DNA of 64,000 bases from positions 60,438,789-60,502,788 of the forward strand of contig OY282558.1 in NCBI GenBank assembly GCA_958295665.1, in the 5' to 3' direction. This document shows, in pieces, positions 1 through 13,192 of the stretch. The notes under the pieces are model-generated. The model did no database searches, had not been told where the DNA came from, and was given only the letters and a program-made list of their open reading frames with translations. A program made the translations under genes and the position numbers. The stretch comes from Tipula vernalis (taxonomy: Eukaryota > Arthropoda > Insecta > Diptera > Tipulidae). Position 1 is the first letter of the stretch; every line of letters begins with the position of its first letter.

Positions 1-22
1 CCGAAACCTATTGATAGAGGTA

Positions 23-195
23 TCAACCATCGTAATCGGACCATTTTATATTTTTGCCGCCCAAAAACTTGTGGGCTATAGCACAGTTGATTTTCAATAA
101 AATTGAATTTTCTAAGAAATGTTTAGAAATAATCGAGCAATCAAAATGAAAATTGTCAAAGCAATTACAGGTCCCGAAACCTATTGATAGAGGTA
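23..195. repeat. Representative satellite monomer with dyad-symmetric core
   Basis: One 173-bp period, phased here to begin at TCAACCATCG. The choice of start is arbitrary. Within it lie an inverted repeat GCCCA (59-63) / TGGGC (72-76), an overlapping perfect 8-bp palindrome GCTATAGC (75-82), and a second inverted repeat TTCAAT (93-98) / ATTGAA (102-107) with a 3-base loop. These recur in almost every copy. They could form short hairpins or cruciforms or bind a dimeric protein. Function is not shown by sequence alone. Confidence 0.85.
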
Positions 196-3100
196 TCAAC
201 CATCGTAATCGGACCATTTTATATTTTTGCCGCCCAAAAACTTGTGGGCTATAGCACAGTTGATTTTCAATAAAATTGAATTTTCTAAGAAATGTTTAGA
301 AATAATCGAGCAATCAAAATGAAAATTGTCACAGCAATTACAGGTCTCGAAACCTATTGATAGAGGTATCAACCATCGTAATCGGACCATTTTAGATTTT
401 TGCATCCCAAAAACTTGTGGGCTATAGCACAGTTGATTTTCAATAAAATTGAATTTTCTAAGAAATGTTTAGAAATAATCGAGCAATCAAAATGAAAATT
501 GTCAAAGCAATTACAGGTCCCGAAACCTATTGATAGAGGTATCAACCATCGTAATCGGACCATTTTATATTTTTGCCGCCCAAAAACTTGTGGGCTATAG
601 CACAGTTGATTTTCAATAAAATTGAATTTTCTAAGAAATGTTTAGAAATAATCGAGCAATCAAAATGAAAATTGTCACAGCAATTACAGGTCTCGAAACC
701 TATTGATAGAGGTATCAACCATCGTAATCGGACCATTTTAGATTTTTGCCGCCCAAAAACTTGTGGGCTATAGCACAGTTGATTTTCAATAAAATTGAAT
801 TTTCTAAGAAATGTTTAGAAATAATCGAGCAATCAAAATGAAAATTGTCAAAGCAATTACAGGTCCCGAAACCTATTGATAGAGGTATCAACCATCGTAA
901 TCGGACCATTTTATATTTTTGCCGCCCAAAAACTTGTGGGCTATAGCACAGTTGATGTTCAATAAAATTGAATTTTCTAAGAAATGTTTAGAAATAATCG
1001 AGCAATCAAAATGAAAATTGTCACAGCAATTACAGGTCCCGAAACCTATTGATAGAGGTATCAACCATCGTAATCGGACCATTTTATATTTTTGCCGCCC
1101 AAAAACTTGTGGGCTATAGCACAGTTGATTTTCAATAAAATTGAATTTTCTAAGAAATGTTTAGAAATAATCGAGCAATCAAAATGAAAATTGTCACAGC
1201 AATTACAGGTCCCGAAACCTATTGATAGAGGTATCAACCATCGTAATCGGACCATTTTATATTTTTGCCGCCCAAAAACTTGTGGGCTATAGCACAGTTG
1301 ATTTTCAATAAAATTGAATTTTCTAAGAAATGTTTAGAAATAATCGAGCAATCAAAATGAAAATTGTCACAGCAATTACAGGTCTCGAAACCTATTGATA
1401 GAGGTATCAACCATCGTAATCGGACCATTTTAGATTTTTGCCGCCCAAAAACTTGTGGGCTATAGCACAGTTGATTTTCAATAAAATTGAATTTTCTAAG
1501 AAATGTTTAGAAATAATCGAGCAATCAAAATGAAAATTGTCACAGCAATTACAGGTCTCGAAACCTATTGATAGAGGTATCAACCATCGTAATCGGACCA
1601 TTTTAGATTTTTGCCGCCCAAAAACTTGTGGGCTATAGCACAGTTGATTTTCAATAAAATTGAATTTTCTAAGAAATGTTTAGAAATAATCGAGCAATCA
1701 AAATGAAAATTGTCAAAGCAATTACAGGTCCCGAAACCTATTGATAGAGGTATCAACCATCGTAATCGGACCATTTTAGACTTTTGCCGCCCAAAAACTT
1801 GTGGGCTATAGCACAGTTGATTTTCAATAAAATTGAATTTTCTAAGAAATGTTTAGAAATAATCGAGCAATCAAAATGAAAATTGTCACAGCAATTACAG
1901 GTCCCGAAACCTATTGATAGAGGTATCAACCATCGTAATCGGACCATTTTATATTTTTGCCGCCCAAAAACTTGTGGGCTATAGCACAGTTGATTTTCAA
2001 TAAAATTGAATTTTCTAAGAAATGTTTAGAAATAATCGAGCAATCAAAATGAAAATTGTCACAGCAATTACAGGTCCCGAAACCTATTGATAGAGGTATC
2101 AACCATCGTAATCGGACCATTTTAGATTTTTGCCGCCCAAAAACTTGTGGGCTATAGCACAGTTGATTTTCAATAAAATTGAATTTTCTAAGAAATGTTT
2201 AGAAATAATCGAGCAATCAAAATGAAAATTGTCACAGCAATTACAGGTCCCGAAACCTATTGATAGAGGTATCAACCATCGTAATCGGACCATTTTAGAT
2301 TTTTGCCGCCCAAAAACTTGTGGGCTATAGCACAGTTGATTTTCAATAAAATTGAATTTTCTAAGAAATGTTTAGAAATAATCGAGCAATCAAAATGAAA
2401 ATTGTCACAGCAATTACAGGTCCCGAAACCTATTGATAGAGGTATCAACCATCGTAATCGGACCATTTTATATTTTTGCCGCCCAAAAACTTGTGGGCTA
2501 TAGCACAGTTGATTTTCAATAAAATTGAATTTTCTAAGAAATGTTTAGAAATAATCGAGCAATCAAAATGAAAATTGTCACAGCAATTACAGGTCCCGAA
2601 ACCTATTGATAGAGGTATCAACCATCGTAATCGGACCATTTTATATTTTTGCCGCCCAAAAACTTGTGGGCTATAGCACAGTTGATTTTCAATAAAATTG
2701 AATTTTCTAAGAAATGTTTAGAAATAATCGAGCAATCAAAATGAAAATTGTCACAGCAATTACAGGTCCCGAAACCTATTGATAGAGGTATCAACCATCG
2801 TAATCGGACCATTTTAGATTTTTGCCGCCCAAAAACTTGTGGGCTATAGCACAGTTGATTTTCAATAAAATTGAATTTTCTAAGAAATGTTTAGAAATAA
2901 TCGAGCAATCAAAATGAAAATTGTCACAGCAATTACAGGTCCCGAAACCTATTGATAGAGGTATCAACCATCGTAATCGGACCATTTTATATTTTTGCCG
3001 CCCAAAAACTTGTGGGCTATAGCACAGTTGATTTTCAATAAAATTGAATTTTCTAAGAAATGTTTAGAAATAATCGAGCAATCAAAATGAAAATTGTCAC

Positions 3101-3655
3101 AGCAATTACAGGTCCCGAAACCTATTGATAGAGGTATCAACCATCGTAATCGGACCATTTTATATTTTTGCCGCCCAAAAACTTGTGGGCTATAGCACAG
3201 TTGATTTTCAATAAAATTGAATTTTCTAAGAAATGTTTAGAAATAATCGAGCAATCAAAATGAAAATTGTCACAGCAATTACAGGTCTCGAAACCTATTG
3301 ATAGAGGTATCAACCATCGTAATCGGACCATTTTATATTTTTGCCGCCCAAAAACTTGTGGGCTATAGCACAGTTGATTTTCAATAAAATTGAATTTTCT
3401 AAGAAATGTTTAGAAATAATCGAGCAATCAAAATGAAAATTGTCAAAGCAATTACAGGTCCCGAAACCTATTGATAGAGGTATCAACCATCGTAATCGGA
3501 CCATTTTAGATTTTTGCCGCCCAAAAACTTGTGGGCTATAGCACAGTTGATTTTCAATAAAATTGAATTTTCTAAGAAATGTTTAGAAATAATCGAGCAA
3601 TCAAAATGAAAATTGTCACAGCAATTACAGGTCCCGAAACCTATTGATAGAGGTA

Positions 3656-5558
3656 TCAACCATCGTAATCGGACCATTTTATATTTTTGCCGCCCAAAAA
3701 CTTGTGGGCTATAGCACAGTTGATTTTCAATAAAATTGAATTTTCTAAGAAATGTTTAGAAATAATCGAGCAATCAAAATGAAAATTGTCACAGCAATTA
3801 CAGGTCCCGAAACCTATTGATAGAGGTATCAACCATCGTAATCGGACCATTTTATATTTTTGCCGCCCAAAAACTTGTGGGCTATAGCACAGTTGATTTT
3901 CAATAAAATTGAATTTTCTAAGAAATGTTTAGAAATAATCGAGCAATCAAAATGAAAATTGTCACAGCAATTACAGGTCCCGAAACCTATTGATAGAGGT
4001 ATCAACCATCGTAATCGGACCATTTTATATTTTTGCCGCCCAAAAACTTGTGGGCTATAGCACAGTTGATTTTCAATAAAATTGAATTTTCTAAGAAATG
4101 TTTAGAAATAATCGAGCAATCAAAATGAAAATTGTCACAGCAATTACAGGTCCCGAAACCTATTGATAGAGGTATCAACCATCGTAATCGGACCATTTTA
4201 TATTTTTGCCGCCCAAAAACTTGTGGGCTATAGCACAGTTGATTTTCAATAAAATTGAATTTTCTAAGAAATGTTTAGAAATAATCGAGCAATCAAAATG
4301 AAAATTGTCACAGCAATTACAGGTCCCGAAACCTATTGATAGAGGTATCAACCATCGTAATCGGACCATTTTATATTTTTGCCGCCCAAAAACTTGTGGG
4401 CTATAGCACAGTTGATTTTCAATAAAATTGAATTTTCTAAGAAATGTTTAGAAATAATCGAGCAATCAAAATGAAAATTGTCACAGCAATTACAGGTCCC
4501 GAAACCTATTGATAGAGGTATCAACCATCGTAATCGGACCATTTTATATTTTTGCCGCCCAAAAACTTGTGGGCTATAGCACAGTTGATTTTCAATAAAA
4601 TTGAATTTTCTAAGAAATGTTTAGAAATAATCGAGCAATCAAAATGAAAATTGTCACAGCAATTACAGGTCCCGAAACCTATTGATAGAGGTATCAACCA
4701 TCGTAATCGGACCATTTTATATTTTTGCCGCCCAAAAACTTGTGGGCTATAGCACAGTTGATTTTCAATAAAATTGAATTTTCTAAGAAATGTTTAGAAA
4801 TAATCGAGCAATCAAAATGAAAATTGTCACAGCAATTACAGGTCCCGAAACCTATTGATAGAGGTATCAACCATCGTAATCGGACCATTTTATATTTTTG
4901 CCGCCCAAAAACTTGTGGGCTATAGCACAGTTGATTTTCAATAAAATTGAATTTTCTAAGAAATGTTTAGAAATAATCGAGCAATCAAAATGAAAATTGT
5001 CACAGCAATTACAGGTCCCGAAACCTATTGATAGAGGTATCAACCATCGTAATCGGACCATTTTATATTTTTGCCGCCCAAAAACTTGTGGGCTATAGCA
5101 CAGTTGATTTTCAATAAAATTGAATTTTCTAAGAAATGTTTAGAAATAATCGAGCAATCAAAATGAAAATTGTCACAGCAATTACAGGTCCCGAAACCTA
5201 TTGATAGAGGTATCAACCATCGTAATCGGACCATTTTATATTTTTGCCGCCCAAAAACTTGTGGGCTATAGCACAGTTGATTTTCAATAAAATTGAATTT
5301 TCTAAGAAATGTTTAGAAATAATCGAGCAATCAAAATGAAAATTGTCACAGCAATTACAGGTCCCGAAACCTATTGATAGAGGTATCAACCATCGTAATC
5401 GGACCATTTTATATTTTTGCCGCCCAAAAACTTGTGGGCTATAGCACAGTTGATTTTCAATAAAATTGAATTTTCTAAGAAATGTTTAGAAATAATCGAG
5501 CAATCAAAATGAAAATTGTCACAGCAATTACAGGTCCCGAAACCTATTGATAGAGGTA
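3656..5558. repeat. Homogenised run of 11 like monomers
   Basis: Eleven consecutive monomers carry the same state at every recurrent variable site (GTCACAG, GGTCCCG, TTTTATATTTTTG) and show no private variant by eye. The same run recurs at 26491..28393 in copy 2. This is the footprint of a local amplification or conversion that predates the 22.8-kb duplication. Confidence 0.8.
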
Positions 5559-8500
5559 TCAACCATCGTAATCGGACCATTTTAGATTTTTGCCGCCCAA
5601 AAACTTGTGGGCTATAGCACAGTTGATTTTCAATAAAATTGAATTTTCTAAGAAATGTTTAGAAATAATCGAGCAATCAAAATGAAAATTGTCACAGCAA
5701 TTACAGGTCCCGAAACCTATTGATAGAGGTATCAACCATCGTAATCGGACCATTTTAGATTTTTGCCGCCCAAAAACTTGTGGGCTATAGCACAGTTGAT
5801 TTTCAATAAAATTGAATTTTCTAAGAAATGTTTAGAAATAATCGAGCAATCAAAATGAAAATTGTCAAAGCAATTACAGGTCCCGAAACCTATTGATAGA
5901 GGTATCAACCATCGTAATCGGACCATTTTATATTTTTGCCGCCCAAAAACTTGTGGGCTATAGCACAGTTGATGTTCAATAAAATTGAATTTTCTAAGAA
6001 ATGTTTAGAAATAATCGAGCAATCAAAATGAAAATTGTCACAGCAATTACAGGTCCCGAAACCTATTGATAGAGGTATCAACCATCGTAATCGGACCATT
6101 TTATATTTTTGCCGCCCAAAAACTTGTGGGCTATAGCACAGTTGATTTTCAATAAAATTGAATTTTCTAAGAAATGTTTAGAAATAATCGAGCAATCAAA
6201 ATGAAAATTGTCACAGCAATTACAGGTCCCGAAACCTATTGATAGAGGTATCAACCATCGTAATCGGACCATTTTATATTTTTGCCGCCCAAAAACTTGT
6301 GGGCTATAGCACAGTTGATTTTCAATAAAATTGAATTTTCTAAGAAATGTTTAGAAATAATCGAGCAATCAAAATGAAAATTGTCACAGCAATTACAGGT
6401 CCCGAAACCTATTGATAGAGGTATCAACCATCGTAATCGGACCATTTTATATTTTTGCCGCCCAAAAACTTGTGGGCTATAGCACAGTTGATTTTCAATA
6501 AAATTGAATTTTCTAAGAAATGTTTAGAAATAATCGAGCAATCAAAATGAAAATTGTCACAGCAATTACAGGTCCCGAAACCTATTGATAGAGGTATCAA
6601 CCATCGTAATCGGACCATTTTATATTTTTGCCGCCCAAAAACTTGTGGGCTATAGCACAGTTGATTTTCAATAAAATTGAATTTTCTAAGAAATGTTTAG
6701 AAATAATCGAGCAATCAAAATGAAAATTGTCACAGCAATTACAGGTCCCGAAACCTATTGATAGAGGTATCAACCATCGTAATCGGACCATTTTATATTT
6801 TTGCCGCCCAAAAACTTGTGGGCTATAGCACAGTTGATTTTCAATAAAATTGAATTTTCTAAGAAATGTTTAGAAATAATCGAGCAATCAAAATGAAAAT
6901 TGTCACAGCAATTACAGGTCCCGAAACCTATTGATAGAGGTATCAACCATCGTAATCGGACCATTTTATATTTTTGCCGCCCAAAAACTTGTGGGCTATA
7001 GCACAGTTGATTTTCAATAAAATTGAATTTTCTAAGAAATGTTTAGAAATAATCGAGCAATCAAAATGAAAATTGTCACAGCAATTACAGGTCCCGAAAC
7101 CTATTGATAGAGGTATCAACCATCGTAATCGGACCATTTTAGATTTTTGCCGCCCAAAAACTTGTGGGCTATAGCACAGTTGATTTTCAATAAAATTGAA
7201 TTTTCTAAGAAATGTTTAGAAATAATCGAGCAATCAAAATGAAAATTGTCACAGCAATTACAGGTCCCGAAACCTATTGATAGAGGTATCAACCATCGTA
7301 ATCGGACCATTTTATATTTTTGCCGCCCAAAAACTTGTGGGCTATAGCACAGTTGATTTTCAATAAAATTGAATTTTCTAAGAAATGTTTAGAAATAATC
7401 GAGCAATCAAAATGAAAATTGTCACAGCAATTACAGGTCCCGAAACCTATTGATAGAGGTATCAACCATCGTAATCGGACCATTTTATATTTTTGCCGCC
7501 CAAAAACTTGTGGGCTATAGCACAGTTGATTTTCAATAAAATTGAATTTTCTAAGAAATGTTTAGAAATAATCGAGCAATCAAAATGAAAATTGTCACAG
7601 CAATTACAGGTCTCGAAACCTATTGATAGAGGTATCAACCATCGTAATCGGACCATTTTAGATTTTTGCCGCCCAAAAACTTGTGGGCTATAGCACAGTT
7701 GATTTTCAATAAAATTGAATTTTCTAAGAAATGTTTAGAAATAATCGAGCAATCAAAATGAAAATTGTCACAGCAATTACAGGTCTCGAAACCTATTGAT
7801 AGAGGTATCAACCATCGTAATCGGACCATTTTAGATTTTTGCCGCCCAAAAACTTGTGGGCTATAGCACAGTTGATTTTCAATAAAATTGAATTTTCTAA
7901 GAAATGTTTAGAAATAATCGAGCAATCAAAATGAAAATTGTCAAAGCAATTACAGGTCCCGAAACCTATTGATAGAGGTATCAACCATCGTAATCGGACC
8001 ATTTTAGATTTTTGCCGCCCAAAAACTTGTGGGCTATAGCACAGTTGATTTTCAATAAAATTGAATTTTCTAAGAAATGTTTAGAAATAATCGAGCAATC
8101 AAAATGAAAATTGTCACAGCAATTACAGGTCCCGAAACCTATTGATAGAGGTATCAACCATCGTAATCGGACCATTTTATATTTTTGCCGCCCAAAAACT
8201 TGTGGGCTATAGCACAGTTGATTTTCAATAAAATTGAATTTTCTAAGAAATGTTTAGAAATAATCGAGCAATCAAAATGAAAATTGTCAAAGCAATTACA
8301 GGTCCCGAAACCTATTGATAGAGGTATCAACCATCGTAATCGGACCATTTTAGATTTTTGCCGCCCAAAAACTTGTGGGCTATAGCACAGTTGATTTTCA
8401 ATAAAATTGAATTTTCTAAGAAATGTTTAGAAATAATCGAGCAATCAAAATGAAAATTGTCACAGCAATTACAGGTCCCGAAACCTATTGATAGAGGTAT

Positions 8501-10575
8501 CAACCATCGTAATCGGACCATTTTAGATTTTTGCCGCCCAAAAACTTGTGGGCTATAGCACAGTTGATTTTCAATAAAATTGAATTTTCTAAGAAATGTT
8601 TAGAAATAATCGAGCAATCAAAATGAAAATTGTCACAGCAATTACAGGTCTCGAAACCTATTGATAGAGGTATCAACCATCGTAATCGGACCATTTTAGA
8701 TTTTTGCCGCCCAAAAACTTGTGGGCTATAGCACAGTTGATTTTCAATAAAATTGAATTTTCTAAGAAATGTTTAGAAATAATCGAGCAATCAAAATGAA
8801 AATTGTCAAAGCAATTACAGGTCCCGAAACCTATTGATAGAGGTATCAACCATCGTAATCGGACCATTTTAGATTTTTGCCGCCCAAAAACTTGTGGGCT
8901 ATAGCACAGTTGATTTTCAATAAAATTGAATTTTCTAAGAAATGTTTAGAAATAATCGAGCAATCAAAATGAAAATTGTCACAGCAATTACAGGTCCCGA
9001 AACCTATTGATAGAGGTATCAACCATCGTAATCGGACCATTTTATATTTTTGCCGCCCAAAAACTTGTGGGCTATAGCACAGTTGATTTTCAATAAAATT
9101 GAATTTTCTAAGAAATGTTTAGAAATAATCGAGCAATCAAAACGAAAATTGTCACAGCAATTACAGGTCCCGAAACCTATTGATAGAGGTATCAACCATC
9201 GTAATCGGACCATTTTATATTTTTGCCGCCCAAAAACTTGTGGGCTATAGCACAGTTGATTTTCAATAAAATTGAATTTTCTAAGAAATGTTTAGAAATA
9301 ATCGAGCAATCAAAATGAAAATTGTCACAGCAATTACAGGTCCCGAAACCTATTGATAGAGGTATCAACCATCGTAATCGGACCATTTTATATTTTTGCC
9401 GCCCAAAAACTTGTGGGCTATAGCACAGTTGATTTTCAATAAAATTGAATTTTCTAAGAAATGTTTAGAAATAATCGAGCAATCAAAATGAAAATTGTCA
9501 CAGCAATTACAGGTCCCGAAACCTATTGATAGAGGTATCAACCATCGTAATCGGACCATTTTATATTTTTGCCGCCCAAAAACTTGTGGGCTATAGCACA
9601 GTTGATTTTCAATAAAATTGAATTTTCTAAGAAATGTTTAGAAATAATCGAGCAATCAAAATGAAAATTGTCACAGCAATTACAGGTCCCGAAACCTATT
9701 GATAGAGGTATCAACCATCGTAATCGGACCATTTTATATTTTTGCCGCCCAAAAACTTGTGGGCTATAGCACAGTTGATTTTCAATAAAATTGAATTTTC
9801 TAAGAAATGTTTAGAAATAATCGAGCAATCAAAATGAAAATTGTCACAGCAATTACAGGTCCCGAAACCTATTGATAGAGGTATCAACCATCGTAATCGG
9901 ACCATTTTATATTTTTGCCGCCCAAAAACTTGTGGGCTATAGCACAGTTGATTTTCAATAAAATTGAATTTTCTAAGAAATGTTTAGAAATAATCGAGCA
10001 ATCAAAATGAAAATTGTCACAGCAATTACAGGTCCCGAAACCTATTGATAGAGGTATCAACCATCGTAATCGGACCATTTTATATTTTTGCCGCCCAAAA
10101 ACTTGTGGGCTATAGCACAGTTGATTTTCAATAAAATTGAATTTTCTAAGAAATGTTTAGAAATAATCGAGCAATCAAAATGAAAATTGTCACAGCAATT
10201 ACAGGTCCCGAAACCTATTGATAGAGGTATCAACCATCGTAATCGGACCATTTTATATTTTTGCCGCCCAAAAACTTGTGGGCTATAGCACAGTTGATTT
10301 TCAATAAAATTGAATTTTCTAAGAAATGTTTAGAAATAATCGAGCAATCAAAATGAAAATTGTCAAAGCAATTACAGGTCCCGAAACCTATTGATAGAGG
10401 TATCAACCATCGTAATCGGACCATTTTATATTTTTGCCGCCCAAAAACTTGTGGGCTATAGCACAGTTGATTTTCAATAAAATTGAATTTTCTAAGAAAT
10501 GTTTAGAAATAATCGAGCAATCAAAATGAAAATTGTCACAGCAATTACAGGTCCCGAAGCCTATTGATAGAGGTA

Positions 10576-13192
10576 TCAACCATCGTAATCGGACCATTTT
10601 ATATTTTTGCCGCCCAAAAACTTGTGGGCTATAGCACAGTTGATTTTCAATAAAATTGAATTTTCTAAGAAATGTTTAGAAATAATCGAGCAATCAAAAT
10701 GAAAATTGTCAAAGCAATTACAGGTCCCGAAACCTATTGATAGAGGTATCAACCATCGTAATCGGACCATTTTAGATTTTTGCCGCCCAAAAACTTGTGG
10801 GCTATAGCACAGTTGATTTTCAATAAAATTGAATTTTCTAAGAAATGTTTAGAAATAATCGAGCAATCAAAATGAAAATTGTCAAAGCAATTACAGGTCC
10901 CGAAACCTATTGATAGAGGTATCAACCATCGTAATCGGACCATTTTAGATTTTTGCCGCCCAAAAACTTGTGGGCTATAGCACAGTTGATTTTCAATAAA
11001 ATTGAATTTTCTAAGAAATGTTTAGAAATATTCGAGCAATCAAAATGAAAATTGTCACAGCAATTACAGGTCTCGAAACCTATTGATAGAGGTATCAGCC
11101 ATCGTAATCGGACCATTTTATATTTTTGCCGCCCAAAAACTTGTGGGCTATAGCACAGTTGATTTTCAATAAAATTGAATTTTCTAAGAAATGTTTAGAA
11201 ATAATCGAGCAATCAAAATGAAAATTGTCACAGCAATTACAGGTCTCGAAACCTATTGATAGAGGTATCAACCATCGTAATCGGACCATTTTAGATTTTT
11301 GCCGCCCAAAAACTTGTGGGCTATAGCACAGTTGATTTTCAATAAAATTGAATTTTCTAAGAAATGTTTAGAAATAATCGAGCAATCAAAATGAAAATTG
11401 TCACAGCAATTACAGGTCCCGAAGCCTATTGATAGAGGTATCAACCATCGTAATCGGACCATTTTATATTTTTGCCGCCCAAAAACTTGTGGGCTATAGC
11501 ACAGTTGATTTTCAATAAAATTGAATTTTCTAAGAAATGTTTAGAAATAATCGAGCAATCAAAATGAAAATTGTCAAAGCAATTACAGGTCCCGAAACCT
11601 ATTGATAGAGGTATCAACCATCGTAATCGGACCATTTTAGATTTTTGCCGCCCAAAAACTTGTGGGCTATAGCACAGTTGATTTTCAATAAAATTGAATT
11701 TTCTAAGAAATGTTTAGAAATAATCGAGCAATCAAAATGAAAATTGTCAAAGCAATTACAGGTCCCGAAACCTATTGATAGAGGTATCAACCATCGTAAT
11801 CGGACCATTTTAGATTTTTGCCGCCCAAAAACTTGTGGGCTATAGCACAGTTGATTTTCAATAAAATTGAATTTTCTAAGAAATGTTTAGAAATAATCGA
11901 GCAATCAAAATGAAAATTGTCAAAGCAATTACAGGTCCCGAAACCTATTGATAGAGGTATCAACCATCGTAATCGGACCATTTTATATTTTTGCCGCCCA
12001 AAAACTTGTGGGCTATAGCACAGTTGATTTTCAATAAAATTGAATTTTCTAAGAAATGTTTAGAAATAATCGAGCAATCAAAATGAAAATTGTCACAGCA
12101 ATTACAGGTCCCGAAACCTATTGATAGAGGTATCAACCATCGTAATCGGACCATTTTATATTTTTGCCGCCCAAAAACTTGTGGGCTATAGCACAGTTGA
12201 TTTTCAATAAAATTGAATTTTCTAAGAAATGTTTAGAAATAATCGAGCAATCAAAATGAAAATTGTCAAAGCAATTACAGGTCCCGAAACCTATTGATAG
12301 AGGTATCAACCATCGTAATCGGACCATTTTATATTTTTGCCGCCCAAAAACTTGTGGGCTATAGCACAGTTGATTTCCAATAAAATTGAATTTTCTAAGA
12401 AATGTTTAGAAATAATCGAGCAATCAAAATGAAAATTGTCACAGCAATTACAGGTCCCGAAACCTATTGATAGAGGTATCAACCATCGTAATCGGACCAT
12501 TTTAGATTTTTGCCGCCCAAAAACTTGTGGGCTATAGCACAGTTGATTTTCAATAAAATTGAATTTTCTAAGAAATGTTTAGAAATAATCGAGCAATCAA
12601 AATGAAAATTGTCACAGCAATTACAGGTCCCGAAGCCTATTGATAGAGGTATCAACCATCGTAATCGGACCATTTTATATTTTTGCCGCCCAAAAACTTG
12701 AGGGCTATAGCACAGTTGATTTTCAATAAAATTGAATTTTCTAAGAAATGTTTAGAAATAATCGAGCAATCAAAATGAAAATTGTCAAAGCAATTACAGG
12801 TCCCGAAACCTATTGATAGAGGTATCAACCATCGTAATCGGACCATTTTAGATTTTTGCCGCCCAAAAACTTGTGGGCTATAGCACAGTTGATTTTCAAT
12901 AAAATTGAATTTTCTAAGAAATGTTTAGAAATAATCGAGCAATCAAAATGAAAATTGTCAAAGCAATTACAGGTCCCGAAACCTATTGATAGAGGTATCA
13001 ACCATCGTAATCGGACCATTTTAGATTTTTGCCGCCCAAAAACTTGTGGGCTATAGCACAGTTGATTTTCAATAAAATTGAATTTTCTAAGAAATGTTTA
13101 GAAATATTCGAGCAATCAAAATGAAAATTGTCACAGCAATTACAGGTCTCGAAACCTATTGATAGAGGTATCAGCCATCGTAATCGGACCAT
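10576..13192. repeat. Pair of three-monomer blocks 12 monomers apart
   Basis: Three consecutive monomers at 10576..11116 and at 12652..13192 share the same variant order. Both end with the rare AATATTCGAG change (11031 and 13107, exactly 2,076 bp apart) followed by a monomer starting TATCAGCC. Flanking monomers differ, so only part of a former 12-monomer duplication is still recognisable. The pair is copied in the second long unit. Confidence 0.75.

Noticed and set aside
1..195. CENP-B box in the monomer
   Set aside because: Looked for NTTCGNNNNANNCGGGN on both strands. TTTCGGG near the GGTCCCGAAACC segment has the TTCG but lacks the required A and the downstream CGGG.
9050..9250. Plus-strand 66-codon frame (also at 31885..32085)
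   Set aside because: It exists only because a single T to C change removes a stop in one monomer. The second occurrence is the 22.8-kb duplicate.
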